Shown here: one piece after another, positions 6,830 to 13,059 of the stretch | Position numbering within the stretch: position 1 is the first letter of the stretch | How the letters are laid out: each line of letters begins with the position of its first letter | DNA from: Marinilabilia sp. UBA5340 | GTDB lineage: Bacteria > Bacteroidota > Bacteroidia > Bacteroidales > Marinilabiliaceae | DNA: 13,059 nucleotides | Direction: 5' to 3' | Assembly: GCA_002411085.1 (NCBI GenBank) | Contig: DHQK01000148.1 | Coordinates: 1-13,059 of the forward strand | Notes under the pieces: model-generated | What the model was told of the DNA's origin: nothing | Database searches by the model: none | What the model saw: the letters and a program-made list of their open reading frames with translations, nothing else | Program-made: the position numbers and the translations under genes

Positions 6830-9658
6830 TCAAACTCTTAGCGCTCTGATTTTCTTTATCATCCCATGAATCACTTCCGACTTGAGTGGTTTGGCCAGGT
6901 AATCATCAAATCCCATTTTCAACCCTTTTTCTCTTTCTTCGGCCAGAGCATAAGCCGTAACAGCAATTACAGGGACTGAAGCATTTAACTCTTTTATTTT
7001 CGCCAGTGCTTCGTAACCATCCATAACAGGCATTTTGATATCCATCAGCACAAGATCTACCTGATTGCTTTCAAAAAGCTCTACTGCCTTTTCTCCATTC
7101 ATGGCATGCAGGATCCTCACATTATCCTCTGCCAGAACAGCTTCCATATATAAAAAATTGATCTCCTCATCTTCGGCAACAAGGATTGTCAGGTCTGGGC
7201 CTGGATTTGCAGAGGTATTTACCGGAACGGCGGGTTTCAAGACTTCCTGATCTATACTCTTCTGTGCCACAGGCAGTGAGAAAGAAAAAACTGTACCTTT
7301 ACCCTTGGCAGACTCCACTTCTAACCGGCCTCCCATTATTTCCACAAGCTTCTGAGAAATAGAAAGTCCAAGTCCGGTGCCTCCATAGCTGCGACTAAAT
7401 CCACTCTCCTCCTGCCAAAAGCGTTCAAAAATCTTTTGCAGGTTTTCTTTGTCAATACCAATCCCGGTATCATTCACAAAAAACCTCATAAACCCCCCAT
7501 CCATTTCATATCCAAAATTCACCTGTCCCGACAGCGTAAATTTCAATGCATTGGATAAAAGATTTGTCAACACCTGCCTCAGCCGCTTAGGATCAGCCTC
7601 AATGGAACTATCCTCATCGTTCAAAGGCTTACTTACATGCAAAGAAACATCTTTGTCGGTAGTCACCGGATTGTAAAACGTAAACAGATCATTCAACAAA
7701 TCGTTGACCACTACATTTATCACCCTCAACTTAATAGCTCCTGCCTCAATTTTAGAAATATCCAAAACATCATCAAGAATATGAAGCAGCTGATGCCCGC
7801 TATCGACAATCACCTTTGAGTAAAACTCTACTTTTTCGGGCGTATGTTTTTTAGAAGCAAGCATTTCAGAAAAGCCAAGAATCCCGTTCATGGGTGTCCG
7901 AATTTCATGACTCATATTGGCAAGGAAAGCAGTCTTCAAACGATCACTCTCCTGAGCAATTTTCTTGGCATTCAGCAGCTCTTTGTTCAACAGATTTAAT
8001 TTTTCATTAAGATGCTGATATCTTTCATTTTGCTTTTTCAGATTATTTTCTCCCTCGATGGCTTTCGTCACATCATCAAAAATAGAAACCACTTCCCCGG
8101 TTGGCAAAGAATAAATATAGTTTTTTCTCCACCCCTGATGACTTTTAAACTTGAAGAAATAGGGATTCAATTGAACCGGCTTTCCGGTTCTGGACACCCG
8201 CTTAAGAGCCAGAAGCAAAGCTCCACCGGCCATCTTAGGAAATACACTCTGAAATCTCTTACCAATAATATTGTCACGATTTATACCCGTAATTTTCTCG
8301 GCAGTTTTATTAAATGCGACAAACCGAAAATCAGCACCATTACCAATGGGTTTATATACCGCCACCCCGCTGCTCATATTCTCGAACATCTCGACATACC
8401 GGAGCTCACTCTCTTTCAGACGTATTTTAGCTAATTTACTGCGGGTTATATCCCTAAAACTCCAAACTCGTCCTAAGGGCTCATTGTGCCAGTAGATGGT
8501 CTTTGAGAATCTTTCATAAATTCGCCCATCCTTAAAATAAAGCAGATCCGTTCGGGTCTCAGCCGGGTTTTTCTTAAGGTATTTCACCCCCTCCAGGAAT
8601 GCATCGGGCGCTTTCAACTGGCAAACGAAAAAAGATATCCGCTCCTCTTCGTTCATTTCCTCGAAAACTTCCTGCGAAGTATCCCACAACTCCAGGAAGC
8701 GCCGATTAAACTTCAACAAATCGTCTTCATAACCTGTGACCAATATTCCGTTATCTGTGGCCTCAAGAATTGCTTCAGAGAGTGTATGATTTCGATGAAG
8801 TTCATCATTAAGTTCAGAGTATTTTTTATTGCGTTCGTGAAGCTCATCATTGGCTCTCAGATACTCTTCCTGCACATCTTTCAGGCATGGACCTGCATTC
8901 TCCAAATGATTGATGCTATGGCCATATTCAAAATATTCAACCACTTCGCCATTTTCATCTTTTACGGGTGTTACATTGATGGAAAACCAGCCTCCCAGTC
9001 GCTCAATATATTTGCGCACGTTTTCTGTTTTTCCACTAACCCTGGCCTTCTCAATACCACAATCATCGCACTGAGCACTTAACCCAAACAAAGCTTCATG
9101 ACATTTTTGGCCCAAAACCTTTTGGTAATCATACCCAAAAAGCTCCATTCCCTTTTTATTGATTTCTCTGATACGAAAACCGGGATCAATCGAAACTACA
9201 ATATCCTCGAGCGAATTCATCTTTTGGTTTTGTTCCCTGACATATTGATAACAATCAGAAACATCTATCATTAGCACCATAAAAACCTCATCTACGATAC
9301 TATCCACCAAATACTTCTGAACATAAAACAGACCATGGGTGGAGATCGCTTCATCGCTTTTCAAGTCGCGATAAAATTCAACACCTCCATTTTCAACTTT
9401 GTCCTTCTGACGTATCTCATCAAAGAAGCCATTGATCAGATCCCGGGCTTTTAAACATTTCTGATTTCGACAGACATCCTTCCACACTTTATTCCTGAAT
9501 GCAAACCTCCCGTTTACAATCAATGCAACACCCTCTGAAAGGAAGTCTAACAGTTCCCTTTTTCTCTGGCTTTTGGATTCATAAAAACTGGCAAGCACAG
9601 GAAAGACTTCACGACTTCGCTGCGATATTTTATGCGATTGAAAATTGGTTTTTCTCAC
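6830..9658 (-). CDS. multi-PAS hybrid sensor histidine kinase with receiver domain
   Basis: This 942-residue protein senses a signal and autophosphorylates, then passes phosphate to its own receiver. No membrane segment or signal peptide is seen, so it is cytosolic. Order of domains: a PAS-like N-terminal part (about 38-135), PAS (about 148-250), coiled coil (about 258-293, with a repeated NDELH), PAS (about 294-403), PAS (about 414-533), coiled coil (535-572), HisKA with His584 in NMSHEIRTPMNG, HATPase with N box near 699-707 and glycine boxes DTGIGI (730-735) and GGTGLGL (759-765), and a receiver (824-938) with Glu829/Asp830, Asp873 as phosphate acceptor, Thr901 and Lys923. All catalytic residues are present. 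The first full PAS carries Cys186, Cys197 and Cys200, possibly redox- or metal-responsive. The start is GTG: no ATG occurs upstream before the in-frame stop at 9680-9682, and the next internal ATG would remove the N-terminal domain. No response regulator is adjacent, so the partner is unknown. Confidence 0.95.
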   Translation of the reverse strand: MRKTNFQSHKISQRSREVFPVLASFYESKSQRKRELLDFLSEGVALIVNGRFAFRNKVWKDVCRNQKCLKARDLINGFFDEIRQKDKVENGGVEFYRDLKSDEAISTHGLFYVQKYLVDSIVDEVFMVLMIDVSDCYQYVREQNQKMNSLEDIVVSIDPGFRIREINKKGMELFGYDYQKVLGQKCHEALFGLSAQCDDCGIEKARVSGKTENVRKYIERLGGWFSINVTPVKDENGEVVEYFEYGHSINHLENAGPCLKDVQEEYLRANDELHERNKKYSELNDELHRNHTLSEAILEATDNGILVTGYEDDLLKFNRRFLELWDTSQEVFEEMNEEERISFFVCQLKAPDAFLEGVKYLKKNPAETRTDLLYFKDGRIYERFSKTIYWHNEPLGRVWSFRDITRSKLAKIRLKESELRYVEMFENMSSGVAVYKPIGNGADFRFVAFNKTAEKITGINRDNIIGKRFQSVFPKMAGGALLLALKRVSRTGKPVQLNPYFFKFKSHQGWRKNYIYSLPTGEVVSIFDDVTKAIEGENNLKKQNERYQHLNEKLNLLNKELLNAKKIAQESDRLKTAFLANMSHEIRTPMNGILGFSEMLASKKHTPEKVEFYSKVIVDSGHQLLHILDDVLDISKIEAGAIKLRVINVVVNDLLNDLFTFYNPVTTDKDVSLHVSKPLNDEDSSIEADPKRLRQVLTNLLSNALKFTLSGQVNFGYEMDGGFMRFFVNDTGIGIDKENLQKIFERFWQEESGFSRSYGGTGLGLSISQKLVEIMGGRLEVESAKGKGTVFSFSLPVAQKSIDQEVLKPAVPVNTSANPGPDLTILVAEDEEINFLYMEAVLAEDNVRILHAMNGEKAVELFESNQVDLVLMDIKMPVMDGYEALAKIKELNASVPVIAVTAYALAEEREKGLKMGFDDYLAKPLKSEVIHGMIKKIRALRV

Positions 9659-9793
9659 CTCAATACAATTTTTCTTAAATCAACAAAGACGAACAGACCT
9701 TAATCAAGCCCCTATATATCACTACAATAATTTGGATACGGAACTCATTGCCATTTGGTTTTATTTCATCTTAAATAAATTAAGCATTAAACC

Positions 9794-9820
9794 ACTAAAA
9801 TCCTGAAACAGGCATTTAGT
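9794..9820. repeat. 27-base interrupted inverted repeat
   Basis: ACTAAA (9794-9799) pairs with TTTAGT (9815-9820), and inside it CCTG (9802-9805) pairs with CAGG (9809-9812) around an AAA loop, with a 2-by-2 internal mismatch between the arms. The symmetry would suit either an operator or an RNA hairpin. It lies about 135-160 bases upstream of the sensor kinase. Confidence 0.4.
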
Positions 9821-9857
9821 ACTCCGATCTACAATCATTCCTAAGTTGAACAAAACA

Positions 9858-9897
9858 AGGATAACAAAGTAACGTTTTCCTTATCCTGAAGTTTCAG
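9858..9897. repeat. two adjacent inverted repeats
   Basis: AGGATAA (9858-9864) and TTATCCT (9881-9887) are inverted copies; a nearby AAC/GTT pair extends the stem past a bulge. Sharing its last two bases is CTGA-AGTT-TCAG (9886-9897), a second small stem. No U-run follows on either strand, so a terminator is unlikely; the role is unknown. Confidence 0.35.
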
Positions 9898-9940
9898 AAC
9901 CAACATAGAAGATTGTTAGCCCTTTGACATTCGTTGGGTG

Positions 9941-9964
9941 AAAACCAGACATTTTTTGTCTGAC
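9941..9964 (-). terminator. possible weak terminator of the transglutaminase-like gene
   Basis: Read on the minus strand, CAGACA and TGTCTG form a 6-pair stem around AAAAA, extendable by two G-U wobbles at its base, and the stem is followed by GTTTTC. It lies about 55-75 bases past the stop of the transglutaminase-like gene. The stem is short and the U-run brief, so termination would be inefficient. Confidence 0.35.
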
Positions 9965-10017
9965 AAACTGAGAATCGCTCTGCTTATTTCATCTGCTCAC
10001 TTGAAATCCTCTGTGCT

Positions 10018-11010
10018 CTAATAGAAGAGATCACGAAACTGTTCTTCCGGGATATACTGGTAGGAAGTGGAGTAATTCTCTACCCGCTTACGATGTATTG
10101 AATCAAAAAAAAGAAATTTATTACGGACCTCTTCAAAAATCATAGGCACCTCCATCACTCTGGCGTACCATTGCGAAAGATTTACATGAAGATACTCAAA
10201 GTAAAAGCCATAGCTATATCCGGAAGAATCAATATTTCCGGAGACATCATGCAGCGCATCCGAAGAAATATAATATAATTGATATTTCCCCTTTCCGGAA
10301 GCCTCAGAAAACTCAAATAAAGAAAGGGGAATGCCCTCAGGAGAACAAATTCTTAAATTATTGTCAAAATCGTAAATTGCCCACTTAGTAAACTCAGGTT
10401 TCCACACCTCGACCAAAGTATGTCCATTATCATAGGTATTCCAGTCTTGCAAAGTCAAACCTGCAACCAACCGACATTGCACCCCGGCACGCCGCAAAAC
10501 ATTCACCGCCCATCGGGAAACATGGCTGCAGGTAAGGTACAGCTTTGAGGTCATAGCCCTGTATTCCAACTCTTCAGCTGAAAACCCATTACAACTATTT
10601 CCGTGTGAAACGATCCATGCAATTGCGGAGCACAAAGCATCCATATCTTTTTCATAGACTACCCTTTGTATGTTTGCTTTTCCAGGCTTTAAAAAACGGT
10701 AGAGCCCCTCCTTGCGCAAATCAAAAACCTGCCCCTCGAAAAGATATTTTCCGGGTTTTAGAAACAATGTATCAGGCAAGAGAGCCTGGGGTTCTCCAAC
10801 TTCAGCATCCACTTTTTCTGCTGATGAACCGTTAAAATACAAAACCAATAATGGATTTTGCGAATGGGCAGAATCTGATTTTCCAAAAGAAAAAAATGTG
10901 AATATAGAATTTGCTTTATCACTTTGAATCATCAGTACCCCATAAATGAGCACACTCATGAACAAAAGGAGTAAAACCAGCCACCGCTTCCTGGGTTTAA
11001 AAATTCTCAT
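10018..11010 (-). CDS. membrane-anchored transglutaminase-like protein
   Basis: This 330-residue protein has a basic N-terminus (KPRKR), one membrane segment (about 9-29) and a long outer part, so it is probably anchored in the inner membrane and faces the periplasm. Residues 125-220 resemble the transglutaminase/cysteine-protease-like fold: Cys161 in LTCSHVSRWAVNVLRRAG starts the core helix, His197 lies in NGHTLVEVW, and Asp214 in WAIYDFD completes the triad. Bacterial members include proteases, amidases and crosslinkers, so the reaction cannot be named. Residues 50-115 look like an all-beta N-terminal part; the C-terminal 110 residues, rich in Tyr and Phe, match nothing I recognise. It begins 11 bases after the stop of the TPR gene and is probably cotranscribed with it, which suggests joint work in the cell envelope. 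Confidence 0.72.
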   Translation of the reverse strand: MRIFKPRKRWLVLLLLFMSVLIYGVLMIQSDKANSIFTFFSFGKSDSAHSQNPLLVLYFNGSSAEKVDAEVGEPQALLPDTLFLKPGKYLFEGQVFDLRKEGLYRFLKPGKANIQRVVYEKDMDALCSAIAWIVSHGNSCNGFSAEELEYRAMTSKLYLTCSHVSRWAVNVLRRAGVQCRLVAGLTLQDWNTYDNGHTLVEVWKPEFTKWAIYDFDNNLRICSPEGIPLSLFEFSEASGKGKYQLYYISSDALHDVSGNIDSSGYSYGFYFEYLHVNLSQWYARVMEVPMIFEEVRNKFLFFDSIHRKRVENYSTSYQYIPEEQFRDLFY

Positions 11011-11021
11011 ATCAAAGTAAC

Positions 11022-12947
11022 TTAGTACTTGGCTTCGTCTCTACTAATGAAGGGATATTTCGCGGAAGAAGCGTTGTCATCAAACATAAGCCGCTCTGTA
11101 ACTGCAATTCTGGTTGGCATAAAAATAACGGATCTCAATTCACTTGAAGACAGAGATATTCGTTCGCCATTTTTAAAAAAATATCCATGAACAAATATTC
11201 CATCTTTATATTTTTCCTGGATTAGCTTATCCCCACTAGCTTCCAAAGTCCAATTTTTATTGCGTTTCCCACTTTCAAAAGCTCCTTTCAGAGAAATAAA
11301 TTTACTTAAACTTAGGTCAAAAGATGCTTTCGACAATGACAACACATCATTCCCTTGTTCATCATTCAAGATCAGAAACTTAAAATAGTCATCTACAAAA
11401 TCAACCACATAACGAAGGGATCCGTTCTCATAAAAAAAACTCCACCTTCCTTCCATTCTATTATTGGCGAATTTACCTTCTGCCCTTTTATTCCCGTTAG
11501 GATAAAAAGCTCTGTAAATCCCTCCCTTATTTAAGCCTGGTTCATACTCAACACTTGAAACCAGCATACTATCTTTCAGCGAATAATCCGAAACTTTTCC
11601 GATAAAAAAATTCTCGGTCTTATTCCAAATGCCTTTCCGGAAGTAAACCGCCTCGGCCCGCATGGTAATATGCCAATCTTTATTATAAAAAATTGTCACC
11701 GAATCTTCAGGAAGAACAAGCATTTCGGCTTTCACCCGACTTATCTCATCAGGCTTGTACCTATACTCAAGTTGCGTTAATTCATTTAATAATTTTTGAT
11801 CAGCAGCAACCTTTTGCGAATTTCCAAGCCTGGAATTTAAACCTATACGCATCCGAAGAAATTCAATTTCATAAGGCTCTATATCAAGTATTTCATTACA
11901 ATATGTAAGCGCTAAGTCATCCTTCCTGTTAAGTATGGCAACTTCAAGCTGATTTTTAAGCCGGTTTAACTCATCTTTAGAAGAAGGGGTAAAGAATCCT
12001 ACAGGCCCGACATACCTATAGTCTGCAGGAATGCCATTCACCGAACCTCCGCTCCATTCATCTTCTGACTGATGGGCAATATCAATAAATGCTTTATGAA
12101 GCAACTTTGGATCTGAATACAAATTTTCAATCAAACCCAATGAGCCATCCGCCAGAATAGAAACCCTGAAAGCTGCATAAACAGATGATTGATTTTCAAG
12201 CAAAGAAGAAGGAAATTTGATTTCTTCAGCAACATACTTGTTAAAATAATCCATATTCACATTGTCAAAAACCGGCTTCTGAAATGTTTCCAATTCTGAG
12301 AGTCCTTCAATATCTCTCCATACCGCAGAACTCTTATCTGAACAAACCTTTTCATATTGAACAGCCTTCAACTCAGGATTCAAAATCTCTGCTACTTCCC
12401 AGTCAACACAAGCAGCTCTGTCATTTCGCAGCATGTGATAAGACTGCCCCCTGTGAAAATAAGAACTTGCATGCTGAGGATTAAGTTTTACAGAAAAATG
12501 AAAATCATTAACGGCATCGTCAAAATCTTCGGCTTTCATAAAAGCTATCCCACGGTGGTAGTAGTACTCATGATTACGTGGATCCATTTTAACCGCACGA
12601 TCAAAGTATTCAACAGCCCTCAAGTAACTACCCGTTTTACTTCTGCCTAATCCCAAAAAATAAAAGAATTCAGGTTTTTCATCTCCAAGAGCCAAACATT
12701 GCAGAAAATCCCCCTCGGCTTTCATGTACTGCTCAGTATAAAAATAACAATAAGCCCTATTGCGATAAAACAAGCTATTCAAAGAGTCTTTTTCTATAGC
12801 CTGAGAAAATGATTCAATCGCCGAATCAAAATCATGCATATTCATTGCCTCAACACCTGCATTATTACAAACTAAACTATTATCCACTTGAGCGTTAAGG
12901 AAAGAAACTATAAAGAAGAAAACTGATACAAAATGAAGCCTTTTCAT
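11022..12947 (-). CDS. secreted TPR / TonB-C-like / MORN-type repeat protein
   Basis: This 641-residue protein starts with a signal peptide (1-19, likely cleaved at NA-Q) and has no lipobox, so it is exported to the periplasm or beyond. Residues 24-195 hold about five TPR units (for example AIESFSQAIEKDSLNSLFYRN and AVEYFDRAVKMDPRNHEYYYHRG). Residues 230-318 resemble the TonB C-terminal domain: an FPSSLLENQSSVYAAFRVSI segment, ADGSLG, and the end pattern WSGGSVNG followed by VGPVGF. A helical, TPR-like part spans about 325-390. From about 475 come MORN/YwqK-type beta-hairpin units (YRAFYPNGNKRAEGKF, MEGRWSFFYENGSLRYVVDF, and weaker copies to about 595). All of these are binding modules and no catalytic site is seen, so a scaffold role is likely. 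It has no TonB membrane anchor or proline-rich linker and cannot be a normal TonB. It is the first gene of a pair with the transglutaminase-like gene. Confidence 0.8.
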   Translation of the reverse strand: MKRLHFVSVFFFIVSFLNAQVDNSLVCNNAGVEAMNMHDFDSAIESFSQAIEKDSLNSLFYRNRAYCYFYTEQYMKAEGDFLQCLALGDEKPEFFYFLGLGRSKTGSYLRAVEYFDRAVKMDPRNHEYYYHRGIAFMKAEDFDDAVNDFHFSVKLNPQHASSYFHRGQSYHMLRNDRAACVDWEVAEILNPELKAVQYEKVCSDKSSAVWRDIEGLSELETFQKPVFDNVNMDYFNKYVAEEIKFPSSLLENQSSVYAAFRVSILADGSLGLIENLYSDPKLLHKAFIDIAHQSEDEWSGGSVNGIPADYRYVGPVGFFTPSSKDELNRLKNQLEVAILNRKDDLALTYCNEILDIEPYEIEFLRMRIGLNSRLGNSQKVAADQKLLNELTQLEYRYKPDEISRVKAEMLVLPEDSVTIFYNKDWHITMRAEAVYFRKGIWNKTENFFIGKVSDYSLKDSMLVSSVEYEPGLNKGGIYRAFYPNGNKRAEGKFANNRMEGRWSFFYENGSLRYVVDFVDDYFKFLILNDEQGNDVLSLSKASFDLSLSKFISLKGAFESGKRNKNWTLEASGDKLIQEKYKDGIFVHGYFFKNGERISLSSSELRSVIFMPTRIAVTERLMFDDNASSAKYPFISRDEAKY

Positions 12948-13059
12948 AAAATGGGTCGGATTAAATTGAATATATCACTTAGAAACTGTTTAAATTTTAT
13001 CCTTTGAGATGGTTTCGAGTCTTGAACTCCCATACTTCGTCAAAATTTCCTTAAATAGC

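Larger units (their letters stand above)
9659..10017. other. 359-base intergenic region with hairpins
   Basis: This AT-rich gap lies between the end of the transglutaminase-like gene and the start of the sensor kinase, both on the minus strand. It must hold the kinase promoter, but no TAnnTTTG match is present on the minus strand here. Several inverted repeats are listed separately. No protein-coding frame of note is seen. A small RNA cannot be excluded. Confidence 0.5.

Noticed and set aside
8012..8434. Plus-strand 140-codon frame
   Set aside because: It is antisense to the PAS region of the kinase and has no supporting motif.
11011..11021. Possible -7 element (TACTTTG) just before the transglutaminase-like gene
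   Set aside because: It has one base too few between TA and TTTG and lies in an 11-base spacer inside an apparent operon.
13008..13031. Segment resembling a tRNA T-arm (GGTTTCGAGTC)
   Set aside because: No acceptor stem, anticodon arm or CCA can be placed around it on either strand.

Overview
The window looks like ordinary chromosomal DNA from a member of the Bacteroidota. The evidence is the promoter-like -7 elements of the form TAnnTTTG (three good matches in front of genes), weak or absent Shine-Dalgarno sequences, AT-rich gaps, and protein types typical of the phylum: a hybrid two-component kinase, secreted TPR/TonB-C/MORN-type proteins and a secreted family 28 glycoside hydrolase. A carotenoid ketolase and a pectin-type hydrolase would suit a pigmented, polysaccharide-degrading marine or sediment bacterium, but genus or order cannot be told from this alone. 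I see no mobile element, CRISPR array, tRNA or rRNA.

Layout. Positions 47-2773 hold two housekeeping genes on the minus strand, gpmI (glycolysis) followed by guaC (purine salvage). A strong intrinsic terminator and a candidate guaC promoter lie between them, so they are probably separate transcripts. A 484-base gap (2774-3257) carries divergent candidate promoters for gpmI and for the only plus-strand gene, a secreted GH28 polygalacturonase-like enzyme (3258-4853). That enzyme has a serine where the family has its GHG histidine. It converges on a minus-strand cluster (6768 to 4931): a small membrane protein of unknown function, a thioredoxin-fold protein, and a CrtW-type beta-carotene ketolase placed 11 bases behind it.

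Positions 6830-9658 encode a large soluble hybrid sensor kinase with several PAS domains, a GTG start and a terminal receiver domain. It has no adjacent response regulator. A 359-base gap with several hairpins (9659-10017) follows. The right end (10018-12947) is a two-gene minus-strand unit separated by 11 bases: a secreted TPR / TonB-C-like / MORN-type protein and a membrane-anchored protein with a transglutaminase-type Cys-His-Asp triad. The last 112 bases are AT-rich upstream sequence with no recognisable promoter.

The genes do not form one pathway. The units most worth following are the thioredoxin-ketolase pair, the TPR/transglutaminase-like pair, and the GH28 enzyme with its altered active site. 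I did not find a clear, wholly new system.
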